This document shows, piece after piece, positions 8,336 through 17,677 of a stretch of DNA of 45,650 bases (position 1 is its first letter; each line of letters starts with the position of its first letter). The notes under the pieces are model-generated. The model worked only from the letters and a program-made list of their open reading frames with translations, was not told where the DNA came from and searched no databases. This DNA is from JALXCH01 sp964495805. GTDB lineage: Bacteria > Calditrichota > Calditrichia > RBG-13-44-9. The position numbers were made by a program, and so were the translations under genes. The DNA is taken from NCBI GenBank assembly GCA_964495805.1, contig CAZBWV010000024.1:1-45650 (forward strand), given 5' to 3'.

Positions 8336-9646
8336 ATGAGGTGGACGTCCAGAGTTTTGTTGTTGCTGATGGGATGGCTGGCGCTGCTGATGGCACAGGA
8401 GCCGTTAACGGTGAGCCGGGCGCTGGAAATCCTCCGTCAGCAAAACCTGACCCTGAAGCAGCAGGAAGCACGGCTGCAGCAGGCACAACTGCAGGTAGAG
8501 GAGCAGAAGACCAATCTGTATCCTACTCTGCGCTTTCAGGGAAGTTTTAATTACGTTTCGGAACTGGCCAGCATGGAGATGGCTTTTCCCGTTCCGGGAT
8601 TGTCGCCTTTAACCGTGCAGGCGGGCGCCAATCATCAATACGATTTGATGGCATTGTTAGAACAGCCGGTGTTTACCGGTTTTCGGCTGCGCCATCAGGT
8701 GAATATGAGCCGGGCAAATTTCCATCAGCTTCAGGCAAGTAAGCAGGCGGTTGAGAATCAGCTTTGTTTCCGGGTGCGGCAATTGTTCTTGATGATGCAG
8801 TTGAACCATTTGCAGGGCAGAGCCATTGCTGCCAGCCGGAAACGAACGGTGAAGAATCTGGAAATGGTGCGCAATTTGTATCGTGCCGGACAGGCCACCC
8901 GCTACGACACCATGCGCGTGGCAAATCGGTTGCTCTCCCTGCGGGCAGCGCAGATTCGGCTGACGCATCAAAAAGAAATGTTGCGTACCCAGCTGGAAAC
9001 ACTGCTCAATTATTCTCCCATCGATTCCTTGCAAATGTTCACTCTGGATGAGGTGAACCTGACCCTGCAACCGCAGGAGGTGTATCTTCGGCAGGCACTG
9101 GCCAATCGGCCGGAACTCCAGCAGTTGCACTATCAGGGAGAGGTTGCCCGCTTTCGTCAGAAGATGGCTACCTCCCGTTATTTTCCGCAGATTTTTGCCA
9201 GCGCCAGCTATCACTATGCCCGGCCGGGAGTGAATTTTTTCCAGCGGGAATGGATGGATTACTACACGCTGGGAATTCACCTCCAGTGGGAGCTGTGGAA
9301 CTGGGGACGAACGGGAAAGCAGGTACAGCAGGCGAGTCTGGCAATGGAACAAACCCGCCTGGCACAGGAACAACTGCGCAACACCATTCGCCAGGAGATT
9401 ACCGAGATTTACCAGAATCTGCAAAACGATCTGGAACAGATTGAAGTGAAGCGTCAGTTGCTGGAGCAAGAGAAGGAACGCTACCGGGTGACCCGGGAGA
9501 AATACCGGCAGGGAGTCGCCACACTGGTGGATTTAACCGATGCGGAGGCAGCACTGACCCGGGCGGATTTGCAACTTCGCCAGGCTTACGTGAGCTTTCT
9601 GATTCACCAGGCACGGATGCAAATGGCCACGGGCGGAGGGCAGTAA
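8336..9646 (+). CDS. tolC: TolC family outer-membrane efflux protein
   Basis: The 436-residue protein has a signal peptide (LLLLMGWLALLMAQ) and two long Gln/Leu-rich coiled-coil halves. LTVSRALEILRQQNLTLKQQEARLQQA begins the first, and a second copy-like segment (REEITEIYQNLQ-type) begins near residue 350, as in OEP repeats of TolC. It would form the trimeric outer-membrane exit duct for the adaptor and ABC transporter encoded next. AAGGAG overlaps the tetR stop six bases before the ATG. Confidence 0.92.
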   Translation: MRWTSRVLLLLMGWLALLMAQEPLTVSRALEILRQQNLTLKQQEARLQQAQLQVEEQKTNLYPTLRFQGSFNYVSELASMEMAFPVPGLSPLTVQAGANHQYDLMALLEQPVFTGFRLRHQVNMSRANFHQLQASKQAVENQLCFRVRQLFLMMQLNHLQGRAIAASRKRTVKNLEMVRNLYRAGQATRYDTMRVANRLLSLRAAQIRLTHQKEMLRTQLETLLNYSPIDSLQMFTLDEVNLTLQPQEVYLRQALANRPELQQLHYQGEVARFRQKMATSRYFPQIFASASYHYARPGVNFFQREWMDYYTLGIHLQWELWNWGRTGKQVQQASLAMEQTRLAQEQLRNTIRQEITEIYQNLQNDLEQIEVKRQLLEQEKERYRVTREKYRQGVATLVDLTDAEAALTRADLQLRQAYVSFLIHQARMQMATGGGQ

Positions 9647-9747
9647 TAGGGCGGCTCAACCTCCTGGAGTTCCCATTTGGGAATCCGGGAAAAGCGAGCG
9701 GTGAAGAGAAAATGAGAAGATAAATCGAAAGAAAAGCCGGGGGAAAC

Positions 9748-10632
9748 ATGGTTGGTAAAACAGCAACGGGACTATTGGTGTTGGCACTCCTCTGGATGGG
9801 TTGCCAGCGAAACGGGAGTGAGCAGGCGTACACCGGGGAGGTGGAAGCCACCACGGTGCAGGTACCCGCACTCACAGGCGGAAAGATTCTCCGCCTTTTT
9901 GTCGAAACCGGGGACACAGTGGTGACAGGTCAGGTGATTGCCTGCACGGATACCACGGAATTGTGTTATCAGAAAGAGCAGCTAAAAGCCGGGCTGGAGA
10001 AGGTGGCGATGCAACGGAAACTGGCTGAGACCAGTCTCTCCCGAGCCCGCAACGATGCGGAATATCTGGAGAAAAAACTCAAACGCTTTCAGCAACTGTA
10101 CGAGCAGAATAGTATTCCCCAACAAACCCTGGAAGATGTGGAAAATCGCTATCAGGCAGCACGCGCTGCGCTGGAGTCGGCCCGGCAGCAATTTCTGGGA
10201 ATCCGGGCGGAAGAGAAAAAGCTTCGCGCCCAGCTCAAGCTTCTCACAAAAAAAATTCACGATGCCACGGTTCGTTCGCCATTGTCGGGAATTGTCTCCG
10301 CCAAGTATTATGAAGCGGGAGAGGTGGTACCTCCCGGACGGGCAGTGGTGGAAGTCATCCGATTGGAGAAGGTGTGGGTCAAAATCTACCTTTCCGAACG
10401 CATCCTCCCCCGGATTCAGGTGGGGCAATCGGTCACCGTGCGGGTGGACGGACTGGAGAGTACCCTGCCGGGGCGCATCGCCTGGATCAGTCCCCGGGCG
10501 GAATTTACTCCCAAAACCATCTACACACCGGAAACCCGCACCTCCCTGGTGTATGCGGTGAAAGTAAACATCGACAATCCCAACCATGTTCTGAAACGGG
10601 GGATGCCGGTGGAAATTTTGCTGAACGAATAG
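9748..10632 (+). CDS. HlyD/YbhG-like periplasmic adaptor lipoprotein
   Basis: The 294-residue protein is a membrane-fusion protein. A lipoyl/barrel-sandwich half (VQVPALTGGKILRLFVETGDTVVTGQ) is followed by a coiled-coil hairpin of about residues 75-165, the second half ATVRSPLSGIVSAKYYEAGEVV, and a beta-barrel part. The N-terminus LLWMGC19 is a lipobox, so it is anchored in the inner membrane by lipid; classical YbhG instead has a signal peptide or transmembrane anchor. A GGGGG site lies just before the ATG. A 101-base gap separates it from tolC with no clear terminator. It links the ABC transporter to TolC. Confidence 0.88.
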   Translation: MVGKTATGLLVLALLWMGCQRNGSEQAYTGEVEATTVQVPALTGGKILRLFVETGDTVVTGQVIACTDTTELCYQKEQLKAGLEKVAMQRKLAETSLSRARNDAEYLEKKLKRFQQLYEQNSIPQQTLEDVENRYQAARAALESARQQFLGIRAEEKKLRAQLKLLTKKIHDATVRSPLSGIVSAKYYEAGEVVPPGRAVVEVIRLEKVWVKIYLSERILPRIQVGQSVTVRVDGLESTLPGRIAWISPRAEFTPKTIYTPETRTSLVYAVKVNIDNPNHVLKRGMPVEILLNE

Positions 10633-11622
10633 ATGGAAAGGGAAACAAAAAGGCTTCGGAACAGAAACCAATTAAAACATGGGTCAGGGGTGCAGGTACT
10701 CATCGACATCGAAAAGCTTTCCCGGGATTTTGGGGATATTCAGGCAGTGAAGTCGGTTTCGCTGAAGGTTGGCGCCGGGGAAATTGTGGGACTGATTGGG
10801 CCGGATGGTGCGGGCAAGACCACCCTGATGCGCATGGTGTGTGCACTGATTCCCCCCACCAGCGGAACTGTGCGCGTGCTGGATCAGGATGTAAGGGAAC
10901 ATCCCGAACGGGTGCGTCGGGAGATTGGCTATATGCCCCAGCAATTTTCGCTGTACGCGGATTTAACTGTGGAGCAAAACCTGCACTTTTTCGCCGATAT
11001 TTTTCAGGTAACCCGGGAGGAACGGGAGAAGCGTTTGCGGGAGTTGTACCGGTTTTCCCGGCTGGAACCGTTCCGTCGCCGAGCGGCCGGGGCACTTTCC
11101 GGAGGGATGAAGCAAAAACTGGCTCTTTCCTGTGCCCTGATTCACCGTCCGCAGGTGCTGGTGCTGGATGAACCCACGTTCGGGGTGGACCCGCTCTCCC
11201 GGCAGGAATTCTGGCAGCTTTTGCAGCAGATTAAGCAGGAAGGTACCGGCATTCTGGTCTCCACTGCTTACATGGACGAGGCGGCACTGTGCGACCGGGT
11301 AGCGCTGATGCACCGGGGCCGTATCATTGCCCGGGGCGCTCCGGATGACCTGATCCGGCAATTCCCCTATCCCCTGTTCCGTCTGGAAGGAACTGATTTG
11401 CGTCAGTTACTGGAGTTCTTCCGCCGGATTCCCGGGGTACGTTCCACCACCCTTTTCGGCGATGCGCTCCATGTCAGTTTCGATGAACAGCCCGAAGAAA
11501 ACCAATGGCAGCAATGGTATCGGGAGAACCCGGGGATTCTCCTGCACCACCAGTCCATTTCACCCACAATTGAAGATGTGTTTCTGGAGCTGATGAAGGA
11601 GAATAACGGTTCATCATCATGA
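10633..11622 (+). CDS. ABC transporter ATPase, first half of YbhF-like pair
   Basis: The 329-residue ATPase has Walker A GPDGAGKTT (about 56-64), signature ALSGGMKQK (about 154-162) and Walker B VLVLDEP (about 175-181), followed by an extra C-terminal region of about 100 residues. The ATG at 10633 directly abuts the adaptor stop; the ABC fold begins only near residue 22, so a GTG at 10690 is an alternative start. In E. coli YbhF the two ATPase domains are fused; here they are two genes, and this one carries the intact signature. Confidence 0.9.
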   Translation: MERETKRLRNRNQLKHGSGVQVLIDIEKLSRDFGDIQAVKSVSLKVGAGEIVGLIGPDGAGKTTLMRMVCALIPPTSGTVRVLDQDVREHPERVRREIGYMPQQFSLYADLTVEQNLHFFADIFQVTREEREKRLRELYRFSRLEPFRRRAAGALSGGMKQKLALSCALIHRPQVLVLDEPTFGVDPLSRQEFWQLLQQIKQEGTGILVSTAYMDEAALCDRVALMHRGRIIARGAPDDLIRQFPYPLFRLEGTDLRQLLEFFRRIPGVRSTTLFGDALHVSFDEQPEENQWQQWYRENPGILLHHQSISPTIEDVFLELMKENNGSSS

Positions 11623-11678
11623 GTAAATCGTAAAATGGGCGGAAAAATAACGAATCAATTCTGGCAGATCAGGACGGT

Positions 11679-12440
11679 ATGGATACATACGCAGTTTTAA
11701 CGGAAAAATTAAGCCGCCACTTTGGCGATTTTGTTGCGGTGGACGGTGTCACCCTTCGGGTGAGCACGGGAGAGGTGTTTGGTTTTCTTGGTCCTAACGG
11801 TGCGGGCAAAACTACTCTCATCCGGATGTTGTGCGGTTTGCTGAAGCCCACCTCCGGGCGAGCCACCGTGGGTGGGTACGATGTGTATCGCGAAAGCGAG
11901 CGGATTAAACAACACATCGGGTATATGAGCCAGCGGTTTTCTTTGTACGGAGATTTAACCGTGCAGGAAAACATCGATTTTTACGGTGGCATTTACGGAT
12001 TGAGCCGGGAGAGGGTACAGCGCAAGCGGGAAGAGCTTCTCAGTACTCTGCATCTGGGTCGGTACCGCAATCTGTTAACCCGGGATTTACCGCTGGGTTT
12101 TAAGCAGCGGCTGGCTCTGGGGTGCGCCATGCTGCATGAACCACCCATTCTGTTTTTAGACGAACCCACCTCCGGGGTCGATCCGGCTGCCCGGCGAGCC
12201 TTCTGGGAAGTGATTCATGCCACCGCACGTCAGGGAACCACCATCTTTGTCACCACCCATTTTATGGAAGAGGCGGAGTACTGCCACCGCGTGGCAATTA
12301 TGAATTTCGGAAAAGTGGTGGCGCTGGATTCCCCGGGCTCCCTGAAAACCCGCTACCAGAAATCCACCATGCAGGAGGTTTTTGTGGCTATTTTGCAGCA
12401 GGAAGGGGCGAATTCCGAATTTCGGGAGGAACCGGCATGA
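11679..12440 (+). CDS. ABC transporter ATPase, second half of YbhF-like pair
   Basis: The 253-residue ATPase has Walker A GPNGAGKTT (38-46), Walker B ILFLDEPTSG (157-166) and the switch histidine in VTTHF. The signature is LPLGFKQRL rather than LSGGxxQ, a variant I associate with the second domain of YbhF-type proteins, so the heterodimer probably has one canonical and one degenerate site. It starts 56 bases after the first ATPase and its stop overlaps the next ATG (ATGA). Confidence 0.9.
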   Translation: MDTYAVLTEKLSRHFGDFVAVDGVTLRVSTGEVFGFLGPNGAGKTTLIRMLCGLLKPTSGRATVGGYDVYRESERIKQHIGYMSQRFSLYGDLTVQENIDFYGGIYGLSRERVQRKREELLSTLHLGRYRNLLTRDLPLGFKQRLALGCAMLHEPPILFLDEPTSGVDPAARRAFWEVIHATARQGTTIFVTTHFMEEAEYCHRVAIMNFGKVVALDSPGSLKTRYQKSTMQEVFVAILQQEGANSEFREEPA

Positions 12441-13555
12441 GGTCGTCCCATCTGTTCATGATTCTGGCATTTGCCCGGAAGGAACTCTTCCATATTTTGC
12501 ACGATCCGCGAACGCTGGCCATTATTTTCATTATGCCGGTGATGCAGTTGATCATGTTTGGCTATGCGCTGAACATGGAAATCCAGAATGTGGACATTGC
12601 GGTGGTGGATATGAGTCATTCGCCGCTTTCGCGGGAAATTGTGCAGGAATTCCGGGGGAGCCGGTTTTTTACCGTGCGCGAATACACCGGCGAGCTTTCC
12701 GGTCTGGATGCGCTGTTTAAAAAGCGGCAGGCGCGGGTGGTACTTCTCATTCCGGCAGACCTGGACGTGCAGTTCCGGCACCAGCCGTTTGTCCCGCTTC
12801 AATTTTTAATTGATGCCTCCGATGCCAACGCTGCCACCCTGATTCGCAATTACTGCAATCAGGTGGTGATGAATTTTAACCAGTCCCATAACCGGCAACT
12901 CCGGTTACCGTTCCGGGTGAGCAGCAATATTCTGTTTAATCCGGACATGAAAAGCACCTATTTTTTTGTACCGGGACTGATTGCCCTGCTGTTAATTATG
13001 CTTTCGGCTTTGCTGACCAGTATTTCCATTACGCGGGAGAAAGAAACCGGTACGCTGGAGCAGATTCTGGTGTCGCCGGTACGCCCGGCTCACATTGTGC
13101 TGGGTAAAGTGTTGCCGTACGTGGTCATGGGAATTCTGATTGGTTCCCTGATTTTGTTAATCGGATTTGTCCTGTTTCAGATCCCTTTTCGGGGAAGCAT
13201 GGTGCTGCTCTTTTTGCTTACCCTGCTGTACATTCTTACCGCATTAAGCATGGGAATTCTTATTTCCACGGTAGCCCAGACCCAGCAGGTGGCTATGATG
13301 ATTGCGCAGATGGCTACCATGCTGCCGACTCTGTTTTTGTCCGGTTTTATTTTTCCCATCTCTTCCATGCCGGTGGTGTTGCAGTACCTGTCGTACCTGG
13401 TTCCGGCGCGCTATTATTTGCTGATTGTACGGGGAATTATCTTAAAAGGCAGCGCCCTGCACCATTTGCTGTTCCCTGCGTTGGTCCTGGCCGGGATGTC
13501 GGTGCTGTTGCTGCTCATATCTGTTCGTAAATTTCGCATGACGCTGGAGGGTTGA
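12437..13555 (+). CDS. ABC-2 type permease (YbhS/YbhR-like)
   Basis: The 372-residue membrane protein has one N-terminal helix (LAIIFIMPVMQLIMFGYAL), a periplasmic domain of about 140 residues, then five hydrophobic segments including SISITREKETGTLEQILVSPV, the conserved coupling segment of ABC-2 permeases. It overlaps the ATPase gene by four bases. It should pair with the next permease and the two ATPases to export drugs or other amphiphiles into the adaptor-TolC duct. Confidence 0.92.
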   Translation: MRSSHLFMILAFARKELFHILHDPRTLAIIFIMPVMQLIMFGYALNMEIQNVDIAVVDMSHSPLSREIVQEFRGSRFFTVREYTGELSGLDALFKKRQARVVLLIPADLDVQFRHQPFVPLQFLIDASDANAATLIRNYCNQVVMNFNQSHNRQLRLPFRVSSNILFNPDMKSTYFFVPGLIALLLIMLSALLTSISITREKETGTLEQILVSPVRPAHIVLGKVLPYVVMGILIGSLILLIGFVLFQIPFRGSMVLLFLLTLLYILTALSMGILISTVAQTQQVAMMIAQMATMLPTLFLSGFIFPISSMPVVLQYLSYLVPARYYLLIVRGIILKGSALHHLLFPALVLAGMSVLLLLISVRKFRMTLEG

Positions 13556-13558
13556 ACC

Positions 13559-14680
13559 TTGCGCCAGATTTCCACCATGATTCGCAAAGAGTTTTTGCAG
13601 GTATTTCGGGAACGCTCCATGGTTGCGTTGATTTTTGTGGTGCCCTTGATTCAGCTTTTTTTACTGGCTTACACCATTACCACAGAAGTGAAACACACCA
13701 AACTGGCGGTGGTAAACCACGACGGAAGTGTGACCAGCCGGGAGATGGTACGTTTGTTTACCAACACCGACCGGTTTCAGCTCATCGGTTCGGCTGGTTC
13801 TCCCGCGCGGGTACGGGAGTGGATGCGCAGCTGGCGGGCGCAGATGGCGCTGGTGATTCCGGCACAGTTTCATCGCGATTTGCAGCGGGGGTTGTGCCCC
13901 TCCGTGCAGGTTCTGGTGGATGGAGTGGACGGAAACAGTGCGGGAATTGCCCTGGGCTACGCCAGCCAGATTCTGCTGGACTACAATCAGCATCTGGCGG
14001 AAAAGTACGCAATGGGTGGCTCCGTACCGGAGACCCACCAGCTGTTGCCGGTGGAACGGATGTGGTACAACCTGGAACTGGATAGCAAGCAATTCATGGT
14101 ACCGGGTATCGTGGTGGTGCTACTCACCATCATTCCCATGATGTTTGCTTCCATGGGATTGGTACGGGAACGGGAATTGGGTACGCTGGAGCAATTGATG
14201 GTGACACCGCTGAAACGGCACCAGTTGCTGTTAGGCAAAATCATCCCGGCTCTGATTCTGGCTTACGCGGAAATGGGATTGGTAATGCTGGTGGCTGTGT
14301 ACAGTTTCGGAATTCACATGAACGGCAGCTATCTGCTCCTGGCAGCAATTTCTCTGATCTACCTGTTTACGACCATCGGACTGGGAATTTTTATTTCCAC
14401 CTGGACGCATTCCCAGCAGCAGGCAATGTTCTTCTCCTGGTTCGTGATGGTGTTTATGATTTTGATGGGTGGTTTTTTTATTCCCATCGAAAATATGCCG
14501 GAAATTTTACGCGATCTGACCTACCTGAATCCCATGCGCTATTTTATGTACATCCTGCGGGACATTTTTCTGAAAGGCTCCGGGCTGGTTTATCTGTGGA
14601 AGGATGCCTTGATTCTCACCGTTTTTGGAGTAACCATTTTGGGATTGGGAATCGGGAAGTTTCATAAGCGGATTGGGTAG
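13559..14680 (+). CDS. ABC-2 type permease (YbhR/YbhS-like), second subunit
   Basis: The 373-residue paralogue of the preceding permease shows the same plan: N-terminal helix, large periplasmic loop, then five helices with MGLVRERELGTLEQLMVTPLKRHQ. The start is probably the TTG at 13559, eight bases after GGAGG and four bases after the previous stop; an ATG at 13577 is the alternative. It is the last gene of the efflux operon. A weak stem at about 14683-14714 follows without a U tract. Confidence 0.9.
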   Translation: MRQISTMIRKEFLQVFRERSMVALIFVVPLIQLFLLAYTITTEVKHTKLAVVNHDGSVTSREMVRLFTNTDRFQLIGSAGSPARVREWMRSWRAQMALVIPAQFHRDLQRGLCPSVQVLVDGVDGNSAGIALGYASQILLDYNQHLAEKYAMGGSVPETHQLLPVERMWYNLELDSKQFMVPGIVVVLLTIIPMMFASMGLVRERELGTLEQLMVTPLKRHQLLLGKIIPALILAYAEMGLVMLVAVYSFGIHMNGSYLLLAAISLIYLFTTIGLGIFISTWTHSQQQAMFFSWFVMVFMILMGGFFIPIENMPEILRDLTYLNPMRYFMYILRDIFLKGSGLVYLWKDALILTVFGVTILGLGIGKFHKRIG

Positions 14681-14830
14681 TGCCTGTTTCGAAAAATGGT
14701 GCACAGGGCATTTCCCACGGAACTGCATTTTTCCCTTTCATTCCTGAGAAAATTGTTTATTTTTAATCAAACCGGATAAATCGGCTGCGAATCTTTTCTC
14801 CGTACGCGGTCGTTTAACAGATTCGAAAAA

Positions 14831-17677
14831 GTGCGTGTTATGATGCGTATTCGGCTGTTACATCTTCTGGTCATTGCTCCGTTGCTGCTGGCTTCCAGCC
14901 TGCCAGCGCAGTGGTTTTATTACGGACGCAACAAAGTTCAGTACACCCACTTCGACTGGCACATTCTTAAAACCGAACACTTCGACATCTATTACTATCC
15001 CGAAATGGAAGAATTAGCTGAGCAGGGTGCCCATTTCGCCGAAAATGCCTATCATTATCTGGAGAACAAGTTCAACTTTTCCATTCACCGGCGCATCCCG
15101 CTCATCTTTTACAGTTCCCATTTGCATTTCGAACAAACCAATATCACCCCGGCTTTTGTACCGGAAGGGGTGGGCGGATTCTTCGAATTCATTAAGGGGA
15201 GAGTCGTCATCCCCAGCGACGGCAACCTCAACCAGTTCCGCAAAGTTATCTATCACGAGCTGGTGCACGTGTTTATGCACAGCAAAATCTATTTTGTGAA
15301 TAAAGAACATGCCCGATTCGAAGGCACCTATCCGCCCCTATGGTATGTGGAGGGGCTGGCGGAGTACTGGTCCAGCGAATGGGATGCACAGGCGGAAATG
15401 GTCATCAAAGATGCCGTGTTGAACAACTACATCGTGCCCCTTTCCCGCATGTACAGCATCTCCGGCAGCTACATGATGTACAAAGAAGGCCAGGCGATTT
15501 TAGAGTACATTGCCGAAAAATACGGTGAAGAAAAAATCCTGCTGCTGATGGAAAACATCTGGAAGTACAGCCGCTTCGCCGACGTCTTTCGGGATGTCAT
15601 CGGAAAAACCTACCTGGAATTTGACCAGGAGTGGATTTACTACCTCAAGAAAAAATACTATCCGTTAATCAAAGATCAGGAGTTTTCCCGGATTACCACA
15701 ACCACCGTGGTGCGGGACGGGTACAACTTCAAACCCGCGTACTTTCTGGACCCACAGCATGGGGAATATGTGATTTTTGTCGGAAATCGCGGCGGTTATT
15801 CCAACATTTTCATCAAGCAATTGCGCAAGCAGCCCCTTCATGCACCGGAGCATGTGGGGGTGCTGGTAAAGGGCGAGCGCACCTCCGATTTCGAATCCTT
15901 CCATCTCTTTTCCAGCAAAATCGATGTGGACAGGCGGGGAAATCTGGTTTTCTCTGCCAAAAGTGGCGAAAACGATGCCCTGTACATCTTCAATATACCG
16001 GAACACCGGGTGGTGCGGAAATTCCAGTGGGAAAAAGTAGTGGGCATCTCTTCGCCTTCTTTTTCTCCGAAAGGAGATCGGGTGGTGTTCAGCGCACTGG
16101 ATTTTTCCGGTAAACAGGACATTTACCTGCTGGATATTCACACCGGCGAACTGATGCGATTGACCGACGACTATTACGACGACCGGGCACCCTCTTTCTC
16201 ACCGGACGGCAGGAAAATCGTGTTCTCTTCGGACCGAACACGCTTCGGTATCGACTGGAAGTACAACCTGTTTGTGTACCAGCTGGACGACGGAATGATT
16301 TACTACCTCACTGCGGGTCCGCATCAGGATCGTACCCCGGTGTGGTCGCCGGATGGCAAATACGTTGCTTTTACCTCCGATCGGGATTCTTCCCTGAACA
16401 TCTGGATTGCTGATGTGTCGCAGATTGGGGAGTGGGATGCCCGGAGTTACCAGCGGGTACGGCTACATCAGATTTCCCGCTTTGCCAATGCCGCTTTCGA
16501 TCCCGAGTGGGCGGACTCCACCCGCCTGCTGTTTGCCGCTTACGAAAACAACCGTTTCCAGATTCGCCTGATGGAAAACATTCCGGAAAAATTCCGCCAG
16601 CCGTACCGAATTGTAGGCAACACCCCCCTGTACGGAAATCGGCACTGGCACGTGCCCCGGCTCTCCGGCAGCAAGGTGCAGGCACGACAGAAATATCGCA
16701 AAAAATACGATCTGGATGTGGCACAGACCCAGGTCAGTCAGGACCCCTTCTGGGGAACCACCGGGGGAGCCACTCTGGCTTTTTCGGACATCCTGGGTAA
16801 CGACCAGTACTTCCTGATGATTTACAACAACACTCAGACCCGCGCTGACTTCTTCAAAAGCTTTAACATTGCTATCACCAAAGTTTCGTTAGAAAAGCGC
16901 ACTAACTTCGGGTACGGCCTGTTCCGCATCTCCGGGCGTTTTTATAACCTGCGAGATGGCTTTTATTACGAGGACCGTGCCGGCGGATTCTTCACCATCA
17001 GTTACCCTTTCTCCCAGTTCGAGCGGATGGAATTCAACACCAGTCTGAGCTATTCCGACAAGGACGTTTACGGCGTTTACCGGCGCATGGCGCTGCTCTC
17101 TTCCAACTCCATCTCCTTTGTATCGGACAATTCCATCTGGTACTACACCGGTCCCATCGACGGGCACCGCTACATGGTTTCTCTGGCCAACACGTACGAT
17201 GTGCGCTGGTCTAACGTTAATTATTACACTATCTGGCTGGATTTGCGGCAGTACATCCGCATTAGCCGACCCTTTACTTATGCACTGCGCCTGCTTACCC
17301 TGTACAACGAAGGGAAGGAAACCCGGTGGTTTTACCTGGGTGGCAGCTGGGATTTGCGCGGCTATCCACGGTTCTCCCTGCGCGGGGAGAAAATCTTCCT
17401 TTTTTCGCAGGAGTTGCGCTTCCCGCTGCTGGACATGCTTACCTTACAATTCCCTTTCGGAGCGGTGGGCTTCCCCGGCATTCGCGGTGCGGTGTTTCTG
17501 GATGCCGGAAATGCCTGGAACGACCAGTGGAATCACCTGCTGGGCAGCGCAGGGTTTGGCTTTCGCATGAATCTGGGAGGTGTGCTGGTGCTGCGCCTGG
17601 ATATCGGCCGTCGCACCGATTTCAGTAAATTTACCTCCCGCTGGTTTACTCAATTCTTTTTTGGGTGGGACTTTTAA
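14831..17677 (+). CDS. Metalloprotease-TolB propeller-Omp85 barrel fusion protein
   Basis: A 948-residue outer-membrane protein in three parts. After a signal peptide comes a gluzincin-type domain with H142-E-L-V-H146 and a third ligand E174 in WYVEGLAEYW, as in peptidase MA-like families. Residues about 390-530 hold PD40/TolB propeller blades (SFSPKGDRVVFSA, SFSPDGRKIVFSSDR, VWSPDGKYVAFTSDRD). The last 300 residues form an Omp85/BamA-type barrel: LRGY with following FSQELRFPL, GAVFLDAGNAWND and a C-terminal FFFGWDF. No POTRA domains are seen. The GTG at 14831 is given; ATG at 14840 or 14843 is equally possible. Function is unknown; export or assembly of a surface substrate is my inference. 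Confidence 0.85.
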   Translation: MRVMMRIRLLHLLVIAPLLLASSLPAQWFYYGRNKVQYTHFDWHILKTEHFDIYYYPEMEELAEQGAHFAENAYHYLENKFNFSIHRRIPLIFYSSHLHFEQTNITPAFVPEGVGGFFEFIKGRVVIPSDGNLNQFRKVIYHELVHVFMHSKIYFVNKEHARFEGTYPPLWYVEGLAEYWSSEWDAQAEMVIKDAVLNNYIVPLSRMYSISGSYMMYKEGQAILEYIAEKYGEEKILLLMENIWKYSRFADVFRDVIGKTYLEFDQEWIYYLKKKYYPLIKDQEFSRITTTTVVRDGYNFKPAYFLDPQHGEYVIFVGNRGGYSNIFIKQLRKQPLHAPEHVGVLVKGERTSDFESFHLFSSKIDVDRRGNLVFSAKSGENDALYIFNIPEHRVVRKFQWEKVVGISSPSFSPKGDRVVFSALDFSGKQDIYLLDIHTGELMRLTDDYYDDRAPSFSPDGRKIVFSSDRTRFGIDWKYNLFVYQLDDGMIYYLTAGPHQDRTPVWSPDGKYVAFTSDRDSSLNIWIADVSQIGEWDARSYQRVRLHQISRFANAAFDPEWADSTRLLFAAYENNRFQIRLMENIPEKFRQPYRIVGNTPLYGNRHWHVPRLSGSKVQARQKYRKKYDLDVAQTQVSQDPFWGTTGGATLAFSDILGNDQYFLMIYNNTQTRADFFKSFNIAITKVSLEKRTNFGYGLFRISGRFYNLRDGFYYEDRAGGFFTISYPFSQFERMEFNTSLSYSDKDVYGVYRRMALLSSNSISFVSDNSIWYYTGPIDGHRYMVSLANTYDVRWSNVNYYTIWLDLRQYIRISRPFTYALRLLTLYNEGKETRWFYLGGSWDLRGYPRFSLRGEKIFLFSQELRFPLLDMLTLQFPFGAVGFPGIRGAVFLDAGNAWNDQWNHLLGSAGFGFRMNLGGVLVLRLDIGRRTDFSKFTSRWFTQFFFGWDF

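Noticed and set aside
12353..14092. Several long minus-strand frames opposite the permease genes
   Set aside because: They are antisense to clear ABC permease genes, lack ribosome sites and encode low-complexity, motif-free proteins.
14683..14714. Stem TGCCTGT/ACAGGGCA as terminator of the efflux operon
   Set aside because: It has a bulge, a 15-base loop and no proper T tract; too weak to list as a feature.
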